Source of the DNA: Pseudoalteromonas rubra
Lineage (GTDB): Bacteria > Pseudomonadota > Gammaproteobacteria > Enterobacterales > Alteromonadaceae
Assembly: GCF_000238295.3 (NCBI RefSeq)
Contig: NZ_AHCD03000037.1
Span: 1-64,000 of the forward strand
Length of the DNA stretch: 64,000 bases
Reading direction: 5' to 3'
The notes beneath the pieces are model-generated. The model did no database searches and was not told where the DNA came from. It saw only the letters and a list, made by a program, of their open reading frames with translations. A program made the position numbers and the translations under genes. Below are positions 18,133 through 26,727 of this stretch, piece after piece; the stretch's first letter is position 1, and the number at the start of each line of letters is the position of its first letter.

Positions 18133-18983
18133 ATCTCGCCACTTTGCTCGAAATGGGTCTGTTTTTCTTCGAGCTCCTCCAGAGCCATAAGCAGCGCCTC
18201 TTCGGTATCGTTTAACTGCGGTGTGAGTTTAGCTTGTTGAGCCAGCAACTCACTGAGCTTCCCTTTATTTTGTTCGGAGTAAAGGTCGTTATCAGACAAT
18301 GCCGTTTCAACTTCCCCAAGTGCAGCGCTGAGTTTATCGAGCTCTTTCTCCAGTTTGTCGATCGATTTTTTCAGAGGTTGTACGGCCTTGCGGAATTCCG
18401 CTTCCAGACGCTTCTGTTCTTTTCGATTAACACTTGAGTGGGCTTTGTCTTCGTTGCTGTCTTTGCGCGCGGCTTCTTTATTGGCGTTAAGTAGCCACTG
18501 GTAATAGGCATCTAAGTCATAACCAAAGGCGCTCACTTCACCCTGATCGACCAGGTAATACTCATCCGCGGTGTGTTTAAGCATATGGCGATCGTGCGAT
18601 ACGGTGACCATAGCCCCTTCAAAGCCTTGCAATGCCATCACCAGCGCATGACGCATTTCGAGATCCAGGTGGTTAGTGGGCTCATCCAGCAGTAACAGGT
18701 TCGGTTTTTGATACACCAGCATGGCGAGCACCAGGCGCGCTTTTTCGCCTCCAGAGAAAGGTTTGACCGGCTCCAGGGCTTTGTCGCCGTTAAAGGCGAA
18801 GCCACCCAGAAAATCGCGTAGTGACTGCTCACTGGCTTGTGGGTCGAGACGCTGTATGTGAGTAACCGCACTGGCACTGAGATCCAGCGATTCCAATTGA
18901 TGCTGGGCGAAATAGCCAATCTTCAGCCCCTGATGCTGAAAAACCTCTCCCGCTTGCGGTGATAGTTCACCGGCAAGCAGTTT
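18126..18983 (-). pseudogene. 5'-truncated copy of yheS
   Basis: Corresponds to residues 356-640 of the intact YheS at 19833-21755; the first ABC domain, the linker and the Walker A lysine region of the second ABC domain are missing. It keeps the second signature (F-S-G-G-E-K-A-R), Walker B and the C-terminal coiled coil. The frame stays open across the junction to an ATG at 19022, which would give a 298-residue protein with 13 foreign N-terminal residues, but it cannot bind ATP normally. Confidence 0.9.
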
Positions 18984-19010
18984 TGAACAGGTATTAAGTG
19001 AAATTGGTAT
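18983..19010. repeat. Orphan right arm of the MITE-like element
   Basis: The last 28 bp of the 17130-17303 element (TTGAACAGG to AAATTGGTAT) recur here at the duplication junction without the rest of the element. Confidence 0.75.
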
Positions 19011-19014
19011 AATA

Positions 19015-19050
19015 AAAAGCACCCGATCAGCTGGGCTGATAAGGTGCTTT
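19015..19050 (-). terminator. Terminator of the inner DUF3149 gene
   Basis: Exact copy of the hairpin at 17308-17343. It stands just inside the junction, so transcripts from the intact yheS operon would stop here before reaching the truncated copy. Confidence 0.8.
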
Positions 19051-19136
19051 GTGCGTCGTGCTTAATTCTAGAACGGGAACTAATTGCTTAACGTTTCAAC
19101 AACATGTTTCGAATAACATAAAAGAGTGTCGACGAT

Positions 19137-19277
19137 TTACTCAGGTACTTCTGCTTCTTGCACTTTCTTGATGAAGTAGTAGACGTAGAAACAACACAGT
19201 ACGATTACCACGCCCAAGATGCCGAAAGAGAGAAATAACACTGGGTCAGTAAAAAAGTCTCTGAAGAATACGTTCAT
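19137..19277 (-). CDS. DUF3149 small single-pass membrane protein, inner copy
   Basis: Identical to the 46-residue gene at 17430-17570, with the same AGGAGG ribosome binding site and terminator. It follows the TIGR02444 gene by about 120 bp in the same direction. Confidence 0.8.
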   Translation of the reverse strand: MNVFFRDFFTDPVLFLSFGILGVVIVLCCFYVYYFIKKVQEAEVPE

Positions 19278-19395
19278 GTCTGTGCCTCCTGATTTGTCGA
19301 TGGAGTAATCTTAGTCGAGCATGCACAGCGCAGATATGATCAAGATCAAGTTTCCCGGGGCCCTATTCAGAACTCGGTAAATTGCTTGATCCCGA

Positions 19396-19839
19396 TCATG
19401 TTTTTGCGGGGATAGTGAGCCTTTGGGTGGGAGTCAGGTAGTGTGCCAGGTTATCTGGGTGCGGGTTTTGTTGGGGGGCTTGTTGATTGAGGTAGTCAAT
19501 AAGCATAGCTTGCTGGTACTTTTCCTGGGCTAGTTCAGCATTGAGCATATGCTGGCGCAGCTCATCATACGCCTTATAGTGCTGATGCTGCTGTTTCAAT
19601 ATGCGGCGTATTTGACGCTGGGGATGCAAGACGGTGCGGTCAAATGTATCACACAGCCCGTGCAATGCCTGAACTTGCGTTACATTAAGTGACAGGTCAC
19701 GTGCGTCGAGGTACATCAACAGTAAAATCAGATTGATGTTTTTGTGTTCGTTATCTTGCAGTGCGAGCAGGGCATCCTGCATGCCTGCACGCGCATAGTG
19801 CGCGCAGGCAAAAGTCCAGAAATCTGCAGCGTCTAGCAT
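19396..19839 (-). CDS. TIGR02444 family protein, inner copy
   Basis: Same 147-residue protein as at 17689-18132. Its start overlaps the yheS stop by 7 bp, so it is translationally coupled to the intact yheS; this is the copy in its native setting. Function unknown. Confidence 0.82.
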   Translation of the reverse strand: MLDAADFWTFACAHYARAGMQDALLALQDNEHKNINLILLLMYLDARDLSLNVTQVQALHGLCDTFDRTVLHPQRQIRRILKQQHQHYKAYDELRQHMLNAELAQEKYQQAMLIDYLNQQAPQQNPHPDNLAHYLTPTQRLTIPAKT

Positions 19840-21755
19840 ATCTCGCCACTTTGCTCGAAATGGGTCTGTTTTTCTTCGAGCTCCTCCAGAGCCATAAGCA
19901 GCGCCTCTTCGGTATCGTTTAACTGCGGTGTGAGTTTAGCTTGTTGAGCCAGCAACTCACTGAGCTTCCCTTTATTTTGTTCGGAGTAAAGGTCGTTATC
20001 AGACAATGCCGTTTCAACTTCCCCAAGTGCAGCGCTGAGTTTATCGAGCTCTTTCTCCAGTTTGTCGATCGATTTTTTCAGAGGTTGTACGGCCTTGCGG
20101 AATTCCGCTTCCAGACGCTTCTGTTCTTTTCGATTAACACTTGAGTGGGCTTTGTCTTCGTTGCTGTCTTTGCGCGCGGCTTCTTTATTGGCGTTAAGTA
20201 GCCACTGGTAATAGGCATCTAAGTCATAACCAAAGGCGCTCACTTCACCCTGATCGACCAGGTAATACTCATCCGCGGTGTGTTTAAGCATATGGCGATC
20301 GTGCGATACGGTGACCATAGCCCCTTCAAAGCCTTGCAATGCCATCACCAGCGCATGACGCATTTCGAGATCCAGGTGGTTAGTGGGCTCATCCAGCAGT
20401 AACAGGTTCGGTTTTTGATACACCAGCATGGCGAGCACCAGGCGCGCTTTTTCGCCTCCAGAGAAAGGTTTGACCGGCTCCAGGGCTTTGTCGCCGTTAA
20501 AGGCGAAGCCACCCAGAAAATCGCGTAGTGACTGCTCACTGGCTTGTGGGTCGAGACGCTGTATGTGAGTAACCGCACTGGCACTGAGATCCAGCGATTC
20601 CAATTGATGCTGGGCGAAATAGCCAATCTTCAGCCCCTGATGCTGAAAAACCTCTCCCGCTTGCGGTGATAGTTCACCGGCAAGCAGTTTAATCAACGTA
20701 GACTTACCTGCACCATTGCGGCCCAGCAGGGCGATACGGCTACCCGGCACCAGATTGAGTTTAATCTTGTGTAAGATAGTCACCTCACCATATCCGGCCT
20801 GGGCTTGATCTAATGTCATCAGCGGGTTAGGCATGCTGTCAGGGTTGCTGAACTCAAAGCTAAACGGTGAATCAGCATGGGCGGGCGCCAGCTTTTCCAT
20901 GCGCTCCAGGGCCTTAACCCGACTTTGAGCTTGTTTGGCTTTACTCGCTTTGGCTTTAAACCGGGTGATAAATTGTTCCAGGTGGGCAATGGTGGCTTGT
21001 TGTTTTTCGTATAACGCCTGTTGCTGCGCCATGCGCTCGGCCTTTTGGCGTTCAAACTGGGAGTAGTGGCCTTTATAAACGTTGAGCTGCTGTTGATCTA
21101 CATGCCAGATTTGATCGACCACCGCATCGAGAAACTCCCGGTCGTGTGAGATCAGGACCAGGGTGCCCTGATAGGCTTTTAAGAAACGTTCGAGCCAGTA
21201 TACCGCATCGAGGTCAAGGTGGTTGGTCGGTTCATCCAGCAGTAACAGGTCGGCATCGCGGATCAATGCCTGGGCGAGGTTCAGCCGCATTCGCCAGCCA
21301 CCAGAAAAGGCACTGACCGCGTCGCTTAGTTGTGCATTGCTAAAACCCAGACCATGTAATAGTTCCCCGGCTTTGGCTTCTATTGAGTAGCCGCCAACTA
21401 CTTCTATCTGCTGATGCAGACGAGCCTGCTCGGCACCGTCGCCTGACGCCTCGGCGCTGTGCAGTGCACTGCGCAGCGCATAATATTCGGGGTGACCCTG
21501 TAGCACGTATTCCAGCGCACTGACAGCCAGCGCGGGCGTTTCCTGCTTTACGGATGCAATGGACCAGTCTTTCGGAATTTGCAGCTCGCCCGCATCCAGA
21601 TGTAATTCTGATTTGAGCAACGCAAACAAGGAGGATTTGCCACACCCATTGGCGCCGACCAGGCCCACTTTGTGCTGTGGAAATAAGGTGGCGCTGGCAT
21701 TTTTAAGCAGCGTTTTACCACCGCGCATAAGTTCAATATTCGAAAGCTGGATCAT
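19833..21755 (-). CDS. yheS: ABC-F family ATPase YheS
   Basis: 640 residues with two ABC domains in one chain and no membrane segment. Domain 1: Walker A G-A-N-G-C-G-K-S-S (about residue 34), signature S-G-G-W-R-M-R, Walker B L-L-L-L-D-E-P-T-N-H-L-D. Domain 2: Walker A G-R-N-G-A-G-K-S-T (about 345), signature S-G-G-E-K-A-R, Walker B again. A C-terminal coiled coil (about 525-635) follows. ABC-F proteins act on ribosomes, relieving stalls. Length and neighbours (yheT, yheU, yheV, slyX, fkpA) support YheS over Uup or EttA. Confidence 0.92.
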   Translation of the reverse strand: MIQLSNIELMRGGKTLLKNASATLFPQHKVGLVGANGCGKSSLFALLKSELHLDAGELQIPKDWSIASVKQETPALAVSALEYVLQGHPEYYALRSALHSAEASGDGAEQARLHQQIEVVGGYSIEAKAGELLHGLGFSNAQLSDAVSAFSGGWRMRLNLAQALIRDADLLLLDEPTNHLDLDAVYWLERFLKAYQGTLVLISHDREFLDAVVDQIWHVDQQQLNVYKGHYSQFERQKAERMAQQQALYEKQQATIAHLEQFITRFKAKASKAKQAQSRVKALERMEKLAPAHADSPFSFEFSNPDSMPNPLMTLDQAQAGYGEVTILHKIKLNLVPGSRIALLGRNGAGKSTLIKLLAGELSPQAGEVFQHQGLKIGYFAQHQLESLDLSASAVTHIQRLDPQASEQSLRDFLGGFAFNGDKALEPVKPFSGGEKARLVLAMLVYQKPNLLLLDEPTNHLDLEMRHALVMALQGFEGAMVTVSHDRHMLKHTADEYYLVDQGEVSAFGYDLDAYYQWLLNANKEAARKDSNEDKAHSSVNRKEQKRLEAEFRKAVQPLKKSIDKLEKELDKLSAALGEVETALSDNDLYSEQNKGKLSELLAQQAKLTPQLNDTEEALLMALEELEEKQTHFEQSGEIC

Positions 21756-21927
21756 ACCGTTACATCACTGTTTACTAATGCGCCCATCATAACACGGATC
21801 CCTGCGGACACTCCAAGCGTATCAACCACAGAGAATATAGGTTAAAATAGCCGGCCAGGGCGCGCAGCCCGTGATATGAATCGTCAACTGAACCGTTTAC
21901 GGATCAGCTAACCTGAGGTAACTAAAG

Positions 21928-22128
21928 GTGAGAAAGAAAAAACGCTTTATTGCAGGGGCATCTTGTCCTGAGTGTCACGAAGCTGACGTCATGATGTTGT
22001 ACAAAGAGCATGACGTGGAAAAGGTGGAATGTGTGAAGTGTGGTCATATCATGACACAGCCGAAAGAAGCTGTTCAGGCCTCAACACGCCAGTTTGAGCA
22101 GGTTATCGGGGTATTCAGGCCAGAATAA
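21928..22128 (+). CDS. yheV: YheV family putative zinc-ribbon protein
   Basis: 66 residues with two Cys pairs, C-P-E-C and C-V-K-C, about 22 residues apart, as in a zinc ribbon; basic start R-K-K-K-R-F and D-V-E-K-V-E-C between. Matches YheV. It begins with GTG (21928), with GAGG about 10 bases upstream. Divergent from yheS. Function unknown. Confidence 0.88.
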   Translation: MRKKKRFIAGASCPECHEADVMMLYKEHDVEKVECVKCGHIMTQPKEAVQASTRQFEQVIGVFRPE

Positions 22129-22161
22129 TCGGAGCACAAATGGCTTGGCTCCGTAGCCGGG

Positions 22162-22374
22162 TCAATAATGTGGTGGAGGCGGCTCCTGATGCTGGGGCAT
22201 CATGCCTGGATCTTTACCTTCTTTGATTTTTTCTGCCAGTAACTCAATCTGCCGCTGCATGATTGCCAGACGTGCCTGATGCGCACTCAGTTCGTTGTTT
22301 AAAATCTCTATGGTTTCGTCCTGAAACGCCACTTTGGCTTCCAGTTCGTTAATGCGATCTTCGAGGTCTGTCAT
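22162..22374 (-). CDS. slyX: SlyX family protein
   Basis: 70 residues: one long coiled coil (about 1-52, heptads in L-E-D-R-I-N-E-L-E-A-K-V-A-F-Q-D) and a proline-rich tail P-P-P-P-H-Y. This is the classical SlyX layout. Function unknown. It lies 2 bp after the WD40-like gene, so the two are co-transcribed; fkpA lies divergently beyond, as in E. coli. Confidence 0.92.
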   Translation of the reverse strand: MTDLEDRINELEAKVAFQDETIEILNNELSAHQARLAIMQRQIELLAEKIKEGKDPGMMPQHQEPPPPHY

Positions 22375-22376
22375 GG

Positions 22377-23369
22377 TTACTCTCTTGCAAATTGTTCTAA
22401 CAGGCCGCTGGAGCTCTCTGTCAGCAGGGTTTCATCATCTCCGGTAAACGCCACATCAAAGACAACAGCAGACTTAGGTCGGCTTCCCTCACGTGGTTTG
22501 ACGCGCCAGGTCGCCAGCTTTTCGCCACTATCAACCTGCCACAAGGTCAGTTGTCTGTTTGGCGAGCCTGTTGCAATGAACTGCCCATCCTGATTAAAGC
22601 GCACGGCACTGAATATTTTCTGCCGCGCAATATACTGTAATTGCGCTTTGATTTCACCTGATGTGAGTTGCCAGATGCTGGCCTTTTTCATACTGTCTGC
22701 CGTGAACGCGTAGCGTCCCTGGGGGTCCAGGGCGACTTTAGTGACCCGGCTGGGGTGATTGAACCTATGAATAACCTGGCCGGTCCGGGTATCCCAAAAG
22801 TAGGCGCTGTAATCATTTGCGCCGGTTAGCGCAAAGTGGCCATTGGGTGATAAGGCAATACTGTTAATTTTTTCTTGGTGGCCAAGGAACTCTATGCGCC
22901 TGCCGCTTTCTAAGTCGAGATGCACAACCACATTGTCGCTGCGTCCATATAAGACATAGCGGCCTGCATTGCTGATTGCGATGTCGCGAATGGTGCCTTG
23001 TTCAATCTGGTAATAGCCAATATTTTGTCCATCTGACAAGCGCCAGATAGCAAAGCGGTCGTTGGCTGCGGTGACGGCGCTGGAGTTATCATGGGCAATG
23101 GCCAGAGAGTGCACCAGTTCATCCGCTTGCTGGGACTGGGACCACTGATATTTTAAACCATGGGTGGTGTTATCCCATAAAACCACACCGTGTTCGATGG
23201 ATGACACTAAACTGTAACGCCCATCGTGTGAAATAGCCGCGGCAAATGCACCACGCGCGGCATGTTCAACGGTCAGCAATGCATCTGAGCTGTCTGTTGA
23301 ACAACCAGATAACAGGGATGCGATGATAATTAAAGCAGTTTGAGCGTTGTGCCGTAAAAATTTGGGCAT
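22377..23369 (-). CDS. WD40-repeat lipoprotein
   Basis: About 330 residues starting M-P-K-F-L-R-H-N with a lipobox S-L-L-S-G-C (Cys about 22), then repeated beta-propeller units with phrases such as A-A-I-S-H-D-G-R-Y, V-L-W-D, A-L-S-P-N-G-H-F-A-L-T-G, Y-F-W-D-T and L-T-L-W-Q, about seven blades. Probably a periplasmic scaffold anchored to a membrane; partner unknown. The frame extends to 23438, but the ATG at 23369 starts the lipoprotein signal. Co-transcribed with slyX. Confidence 0.82.
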   Translation of the reverse strand: MPKFLRHNAQTALIIIASLLSGCSTDSSDALLTVEHAARGAFAAAISHDGRYSLVSSIEHGVVLWDNTTHGLKYQWSQSQQADELVHSLAIAHDNSSAVTAANDRFAIWRLSDGQNIGYYQIEQGTIRDIAISNAGRYVLYGRSDNVVVHLDLESGRRIEFLGHQEKINSIALSPNGHFALTGANDYSAYFWDTRTGQVIHRFNHPSRVTKVALDPQGRYAFTADSMKKASIWQLTSGEIKAQLQYIARQKIFSAVRFNQDGQFIATGSPNRQLTLWQVDSGEKLATWRVKPREGSRPKSAVVFDVAFTGDDETLLTESSSGLLEQFARE

Positions 23370-23637
23370 AAAATCGGTATTTCCTCTTAACTCCATGATT
23401 TGCACCGAGTAGACTAATGGGTAATTTGTAGAGGCCACAAAACTGATATTAGCCTATCGGTACATCAATGTCGCCGATCTCGAAATGAATTTTGCGTCAA
23501 AAAGAGAAATTTGGCTTTATGCGCTACGGATGGTAATGTGACATCCACCCTTTTTTAAGATTAATATAATTTTAACAAAGACACCCAACCAGGATAGTGA
23601 TATTTGACTCTGAGCCTGGGTTTGTCGGAGAGAAAAC

Positions 23638-24414
23638 ATGAAACACACAATTAAGTTATCTTTAGTGGCTGCCTCGGTTCTGGCACTGGCCGCTTGTAAC
23701 CAAAAAGCAGAAGAAAAAACAGCGCAAGTTGCAGAAGTAAAGCTGGAGACTGAAGTTCAACAGCAAGCTTATGGTATCGGTGCATCCGTTGGTAACTTCC
23801 TGCAAAAAGATATGGCAGATAAAAAAGAGCTGGGTATTGAACTGGATCAGGCACTGATCATGCGCGGCTTTAAAGACGCACTAGATGGTAATGCAAAACT
23901 GGACGAAGCGAAAATTCGTGAAGTACTGACTGCATTGGATTCTTCTGTACGTGAAAAGCAAGCGGCGAAAGCGCAAGCTGATGCTGAGAAGAACAAAGTT
24001 GAAGGTGCTGAGTACCTGGCTGAAAACGCGAAGAAAGATGGCGTAAACGTCACTGACTCGGGTCTACAGTATGAAGTACTGAGCGAAGGTGAAGGTAAAA
24101 AGCCAGTTGCAACTGACATCGTGAAAGTACACTACAAAGGTACTTTGCTTGACGGTTCTGAGTTCGACAGCTCTTATGCACGTAACCAGCCTGCTACTTT
24201 CCCACTGAACCAGGTTATCGCGGGTTGGACTGAAGGTCTGCAGCTGATGGCGGTTGGCTCTAAGTACAAGTTCACTATTCCTTCAGAGCTGGGCTACGGT
24301 GAGCGCAACCTGGGTAAAATCCCTGCTAACTCAACCTTGGTTTTCGAAGTAGAGCTGCTGGAAATCCAGGAAGAGAAAGAGCACGGCCACGATCACGCGC
24401 ACGACTCAGAGTAA
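23638..24414 (+). CDS. fkpA: FKBP-type peptidyl-prolyl isomerase FkpA-like lipoprotein
   Basis: 258 residues. The N-terminus ends in L-A-A-C (Cys about 20), a lipobox, so unlike E. coli FkpA it should be lipid-anchored. Residues 40-130 form the helical dimerisation domain (Q-A-Y-G-I-G-A-S-V-G), and about 150-245 the FKBP domain (V-K-V-H-Y-K-G-T-L-L-D-G, F-P-L-N-Q-V-I-A-G-W-T-E-G). A His-rich tail H-G-H-D-H-A-H-D could bind metal. It folds and chaperones envelope proteins. Good GGAGAG ribosome binding site. Divergent from slyX. Confidence 0.92.
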   Translation: MKHTIKLSLVAASVLALAACNQKAEEKTAQVAEVKLETEVQQQAYGIGASVGNFLQKDMADKKELGIELDQALIMRGFKDALDGNAKLDEAKIREVLTALDSSVREKQAAKAQADAEKNKVEGAEYLAENAKKDGVNVTDSGLQYEVLSEGEGKKPVATDIVKVHYKGTLLDGSEFDSSYARNQPATFPLNQVIAGWTEGLQLMAVGSKYKFTIPSELGYGERNLGKIPANSTLVFEVELLEIQEEKEHGHDHAHDSE

Positions 24415-24461
24415 TGCCTGCTGATGCCTCATCTAAAGGTGAGGCAACTGAAAGCAGATAT

Positions 24462-24489
24462 AAAAAAAGGACCGTCAGGTCCTTTTTTT
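24462..24489. terminator. Bidirectional terminator between fkpA and rsd
   Basis: A7-GGACC-GTCA-GGTCC-T7: a 12-bp perfect stem with A and T runs on both sides, able to end both the fkpA transcript and the convergent rsd transcript. A weaker hairpin GCCTCA/TGAGGC lies at 24426-24445. Confidence 0.92.
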
Positions 24490-24521
24490 ATATCAATTTT
24501 CGAGGTCAAGCACAGCTGATA

Positions 24522-24995
24522 TTAATCTTCGCTGTGATTGGCATAGAGGTTATCGATGAGCTCATCTTCGAGTGCAAAGCGTAATTCAAGGGCTTCACCG
24601 AGCTCAGACAGGTCTTTGTCAAAGTCTGACATCAGTGTTTCGGACTGCATTTCTGCGTACTTGTCGTTAAAGTCCAGCGCCAGATCGGTCGTGTCAGTGA
24701 TACGAGGGTACAATGACTGCGCCAGTTTCAGGCTTTGTGGGCCCTTTTCTTTGCACGCTGCGACTAGGTTGTCGTAAATCTCAAAGTGTCCGGCAGACAG
24801 GTAATCCATCAGGATCTGACAAAAAGTCTGAATTTGTAACTGATCAGGCAGTGCTCGGTCATCCTGCTCAAACGGAGACAGGCCTGCAACCTTACAATAC
24901 AGCAGCAACAGCTCCTGTCTTTCAGCTAACCAGTTGTCGATAACGCTATGGCTACCTCCCCACCTTTGTTGGGCTTGTTCTAAGCGTGACAGCAT
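24522..24995 (-). CDS. rsd: Regulator of sigma D (Rsd/AlgQ family)
   Basis: 157 residues, all helical, beginning M-L-S-R-L-E-Q-A-Q-Q-R-W-G-G-S-H-S-V-I-D with W-L-A-E-R-Q-E-L-L, the conserved face that binds region 4 of sigma-70. Rsd sequesters housekeeping sigma factor in stationary phase and so favours alternative sigma factors. A candidate promoter lies upstream on this strand: TTGACC (25157-25152), 18 bp, TTTATA (25133-25128). A GGAGATA ribosome binding site precedes the ATG. Confidence 0.92.
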   Translation of the reverse strand: MLSRLEQAQQRWGGSHSVIDNWLAERQELLLLYCKVAGLSPFEQDDRALPDQLQIQTFCQILMDYLSAGHFEIYDNLVAACKEKGPQSLKLAQSLYPRITDTTDLALDFNDKYAEMQSETLMSDFDKDLSELGEALELRFALEDELIDNLYANHSED

Positions 24996-25287
24996 AGTTA
25001 TCTCCTTAGCGGGTCATCATCTGCCCGTGGCTTGCCAAAAACATCGGCACAGTGTGACCCAATACGGGGTCAAAACTTAATAGTGACCACCAAAAAGCGG
25101 TGATGCCGATTATGTTTATCTGTCTCCTATAAAAAGGAAATCTGATGAAAAGGTCAACCTCTTTTTTAACCAAGTGAGCAAATAACAGGGTGTGTTTCTG
25201 ATGTAGGTGCGGGAATAACTCTTGTTTACGAGCGGATTGTATAAGCAGCAGGATGGGGTTGCTTGAAATGTTGAAAATTAGTTAAAC

Positions 25288-25390
25288 AAAAAAGCCGCTT
25301 CAGGGGGTATTCCTGAGCGGCTATCAATGCAGTTTAGCAATAGAGCTTTATTTTTATTGGTTTTAAAGGTGTTTTTATTCTTCTTAGCGC
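25288..25390 (-). ncRNA. Candidate small RNA between rsd and hemE
   Basis: On the minus strand a good sigma-70 promoter (TTGCAA at 25425-25420, 17-bp spacer, TATAAA at 25402-25397) would start RNA near 25390. About 100 bp later a hairpin (25322-25293; AGCCGCT-CAGG, one bulged base, loop of seven) is followed on that strand by T6 (25293-25288), an intrinsic terminator. Between them no reading frame of note is seen. Promoter and terminator thus delimit a short transcript. I do not recognise a known RNA family. Confidence 0.5.
25293..25322 (-). terminator. Intrinsic terminator of the candidate small RNA
   Basis: An 11-bp stem with one bulged T, GC-rich, followed by six T residues on the minus strand only. 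Rsd lies further along the same strand with its own candidate promoter after this terminator. Confidence 0.7.
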
Positions 25391-25396
25391 AGCAAA

Positions 25397-25425
25397 TTTA
25401 TAGCAAGCTTTTACCCTTGTTGCAA
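25397..25425 (-). promoter_or_regulatory. Predicted promoter of the candidate small RNA
   Basis: On the minus strand TTGCAA and TATAAA are separated by exactly 17 bp, each one or two mismatches from consensus. There is no protein gene downstream for it to serve before the terminator at 25288. Confidence 0.55.
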
Positions 25426-25637
25426 ACAGTTTAATCGGGTGTTTTTAATCTGGTTTGTAATACGTTGAAGTAAAAGGGTTTTAATTTTGTGCTGTTTGAG
25501 TGAAAAATGACCAGGTTGGGATGGGAGGGTTAATCCAGATCATGCTGGTGGGAATTTGCGTGCTGTTTCAATAGTGACGTATTGAAGTTAATGATACAAT
25601 CTGAGCAATTTTTACAGCATTGGAATGAAATTACGCT

Positions 25638-26705
25638 ATGAGCGAGTTGAAAAATGATCGTTACCTGCGCGCGTTGATGAAACAACCCGTAGATGTTACG
25701 CCCGTTTGGATGATGCGTCAGGCAGGTCGCTATCTTCCTGAATACCGAGCGACCCGAGCGCAGGCCGGAGACTTTATGAGCCTGTGTAAGAACGCAGAGT
25801 TGGCATGTGAAGTTACGCTTCAGCCGTTGCGTCGTTACCCGCTTGATGCGGCGATCTTATTCAGCGATATCCTGACGATCCCAGATGCGATGGGTCTGGG
25901 CTTGTATTTTGAAACCGGTGAAGGACCTAAGTTTGAGCGTCCAATCAGCTCGCTGAGCGATGTACAAAAACTGCCTAAGCTGGACCCAACCGATGAGCTG
26001 GGTTATGTGATGAATGCTGTGAGCACCATTCGCCGTGAATTGAAAGGTGAAGTGCCACTGATCGGATTCTCTGGTTCACCCTGGACACTGGCGACCTACA
26101 TGATTGAAGGCGGCAGCAGCAAGACCTTCGGCAAGATCAAGAAGATGGCCTTCGCTGAGCCTAAGACTTTGCACTTGTTACTGGATAAAGTGGCAGACTC
26201 AGTTATTGATTATCTTAACGCCCAGGTGAAAGCCGGTGCTCAGTCGCTGATGATTTTTGACTCATGGGGTGGCGTACTGAGCCCGCGTGATTACAAAGAA
26301 TTTTCGTTGCAATATATGCACAAGATCGTTGATGGTCTGATCCGTGAAAATGATGGCCGTAAAGTGCCGGTCACACTCTTCACCAAAAATGGCGGTCAGT
26401 GGATTGAAGCCATTGCGGCAACGGGTTGTGATGCGGTTGGTCTGGACTGGACAATTGATATTGCAGATGCCAGACGTCGTGTTGGTGATAAAGTCGCTTT
26501 GCAGGGCAATATGGACCCGTCTATGTTGCATGGTACGCCAGAGCGTATTCGCGAAGAAGTACAGCACATTCTGTCTGGCTATGGTCAGGGATCGGGACAT
26601 GTGTTCAACCTGGGACATGGTATTACTCCAGATGTGGACCCGGAAAATGCCGGCGTGTTTATCAATGCAGTGCATGAGTTTAGCCGTCAGTACCATCAGG
26701 ACTAA
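25638..26705 (+). CDS. hemE: Uroporphyrinogen decarboxylase
   Basis: 355 residues, full family length. The N-terminal signature P-V-W-M-M-R-Q-A-G-R-Y-L-P-E-Y contains the substrate-binding Arg residues; I-L-F-S-D-I-L has the catalytic Asp; G-F-S-G-S-P-W-T-L-A-T-Y-M-I-E-G-G follows. It removes four carboxyl groups from uroporphyrinogen III to form coproporphyrinogen III in haem synthesis, in the cytosol. The gene stands alone with its own terminator; the rsd-hemE neighbourhood resembles that of E. coli, with nudC missing. Confidence 0.97.
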   Translation: MSELKNDRYLRALMKQPVDVTPVWMMRQAGRYLPEYRATRAQAGDFMSLCKNAELACEVTLQPLRRYPLDAAILFSDILTIPDAMGLGLYFETGEGPKFERPISSLSDVQKLPKLDPTDELGYVMNAVSTIRRELKGEVPLIGFSGSPWTLATYMIEGGSSKTFGKIKKMAFAEPKTLHLLLDKVADSVIDYLNAQVKAGAQSLMIFDSWGGVLSPRDYKEFSLQYMHKIVDGLIRENDGRKVPVTLFTKNGGQWIEAIAATGCDAVGLDWTIDIADARRRVGDKVALQGNMDPSMLHGTPERIREEVQHILSGYGQGSGHVFNLGHGITPDVDPENAGVFINAVHEFSRQYHQD

Positions 26706-26727
26706 CTGATAGCTTGATGTAATTAGT

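Larger units (their letters stand above)
17276..18982. repeat. 1707-bp tandem duplication, outer copy
   Basis: Bases 17276-18982 recur as 18983-20689 at a constant offset of 1707, with no difference found in the reading frames compared. This copy carries a DUF3149 gene, a TIGR02444-family gene and the last 285 codons of yheS. The left border lies inside the right arm of the MITE-like element; the border sequences share only one or two bases, so no long homology explains the event. Confidence 0.92.
18983..20689. repeat. 1707-bp tandem duplication, inner copy
   Basis: Second copy of the unit at 17276-18982. Here it runs into the rest of yheS, so this copy carries the intact 3' part of yheS with its normal downstream genes. 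Confidence 0.92.
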
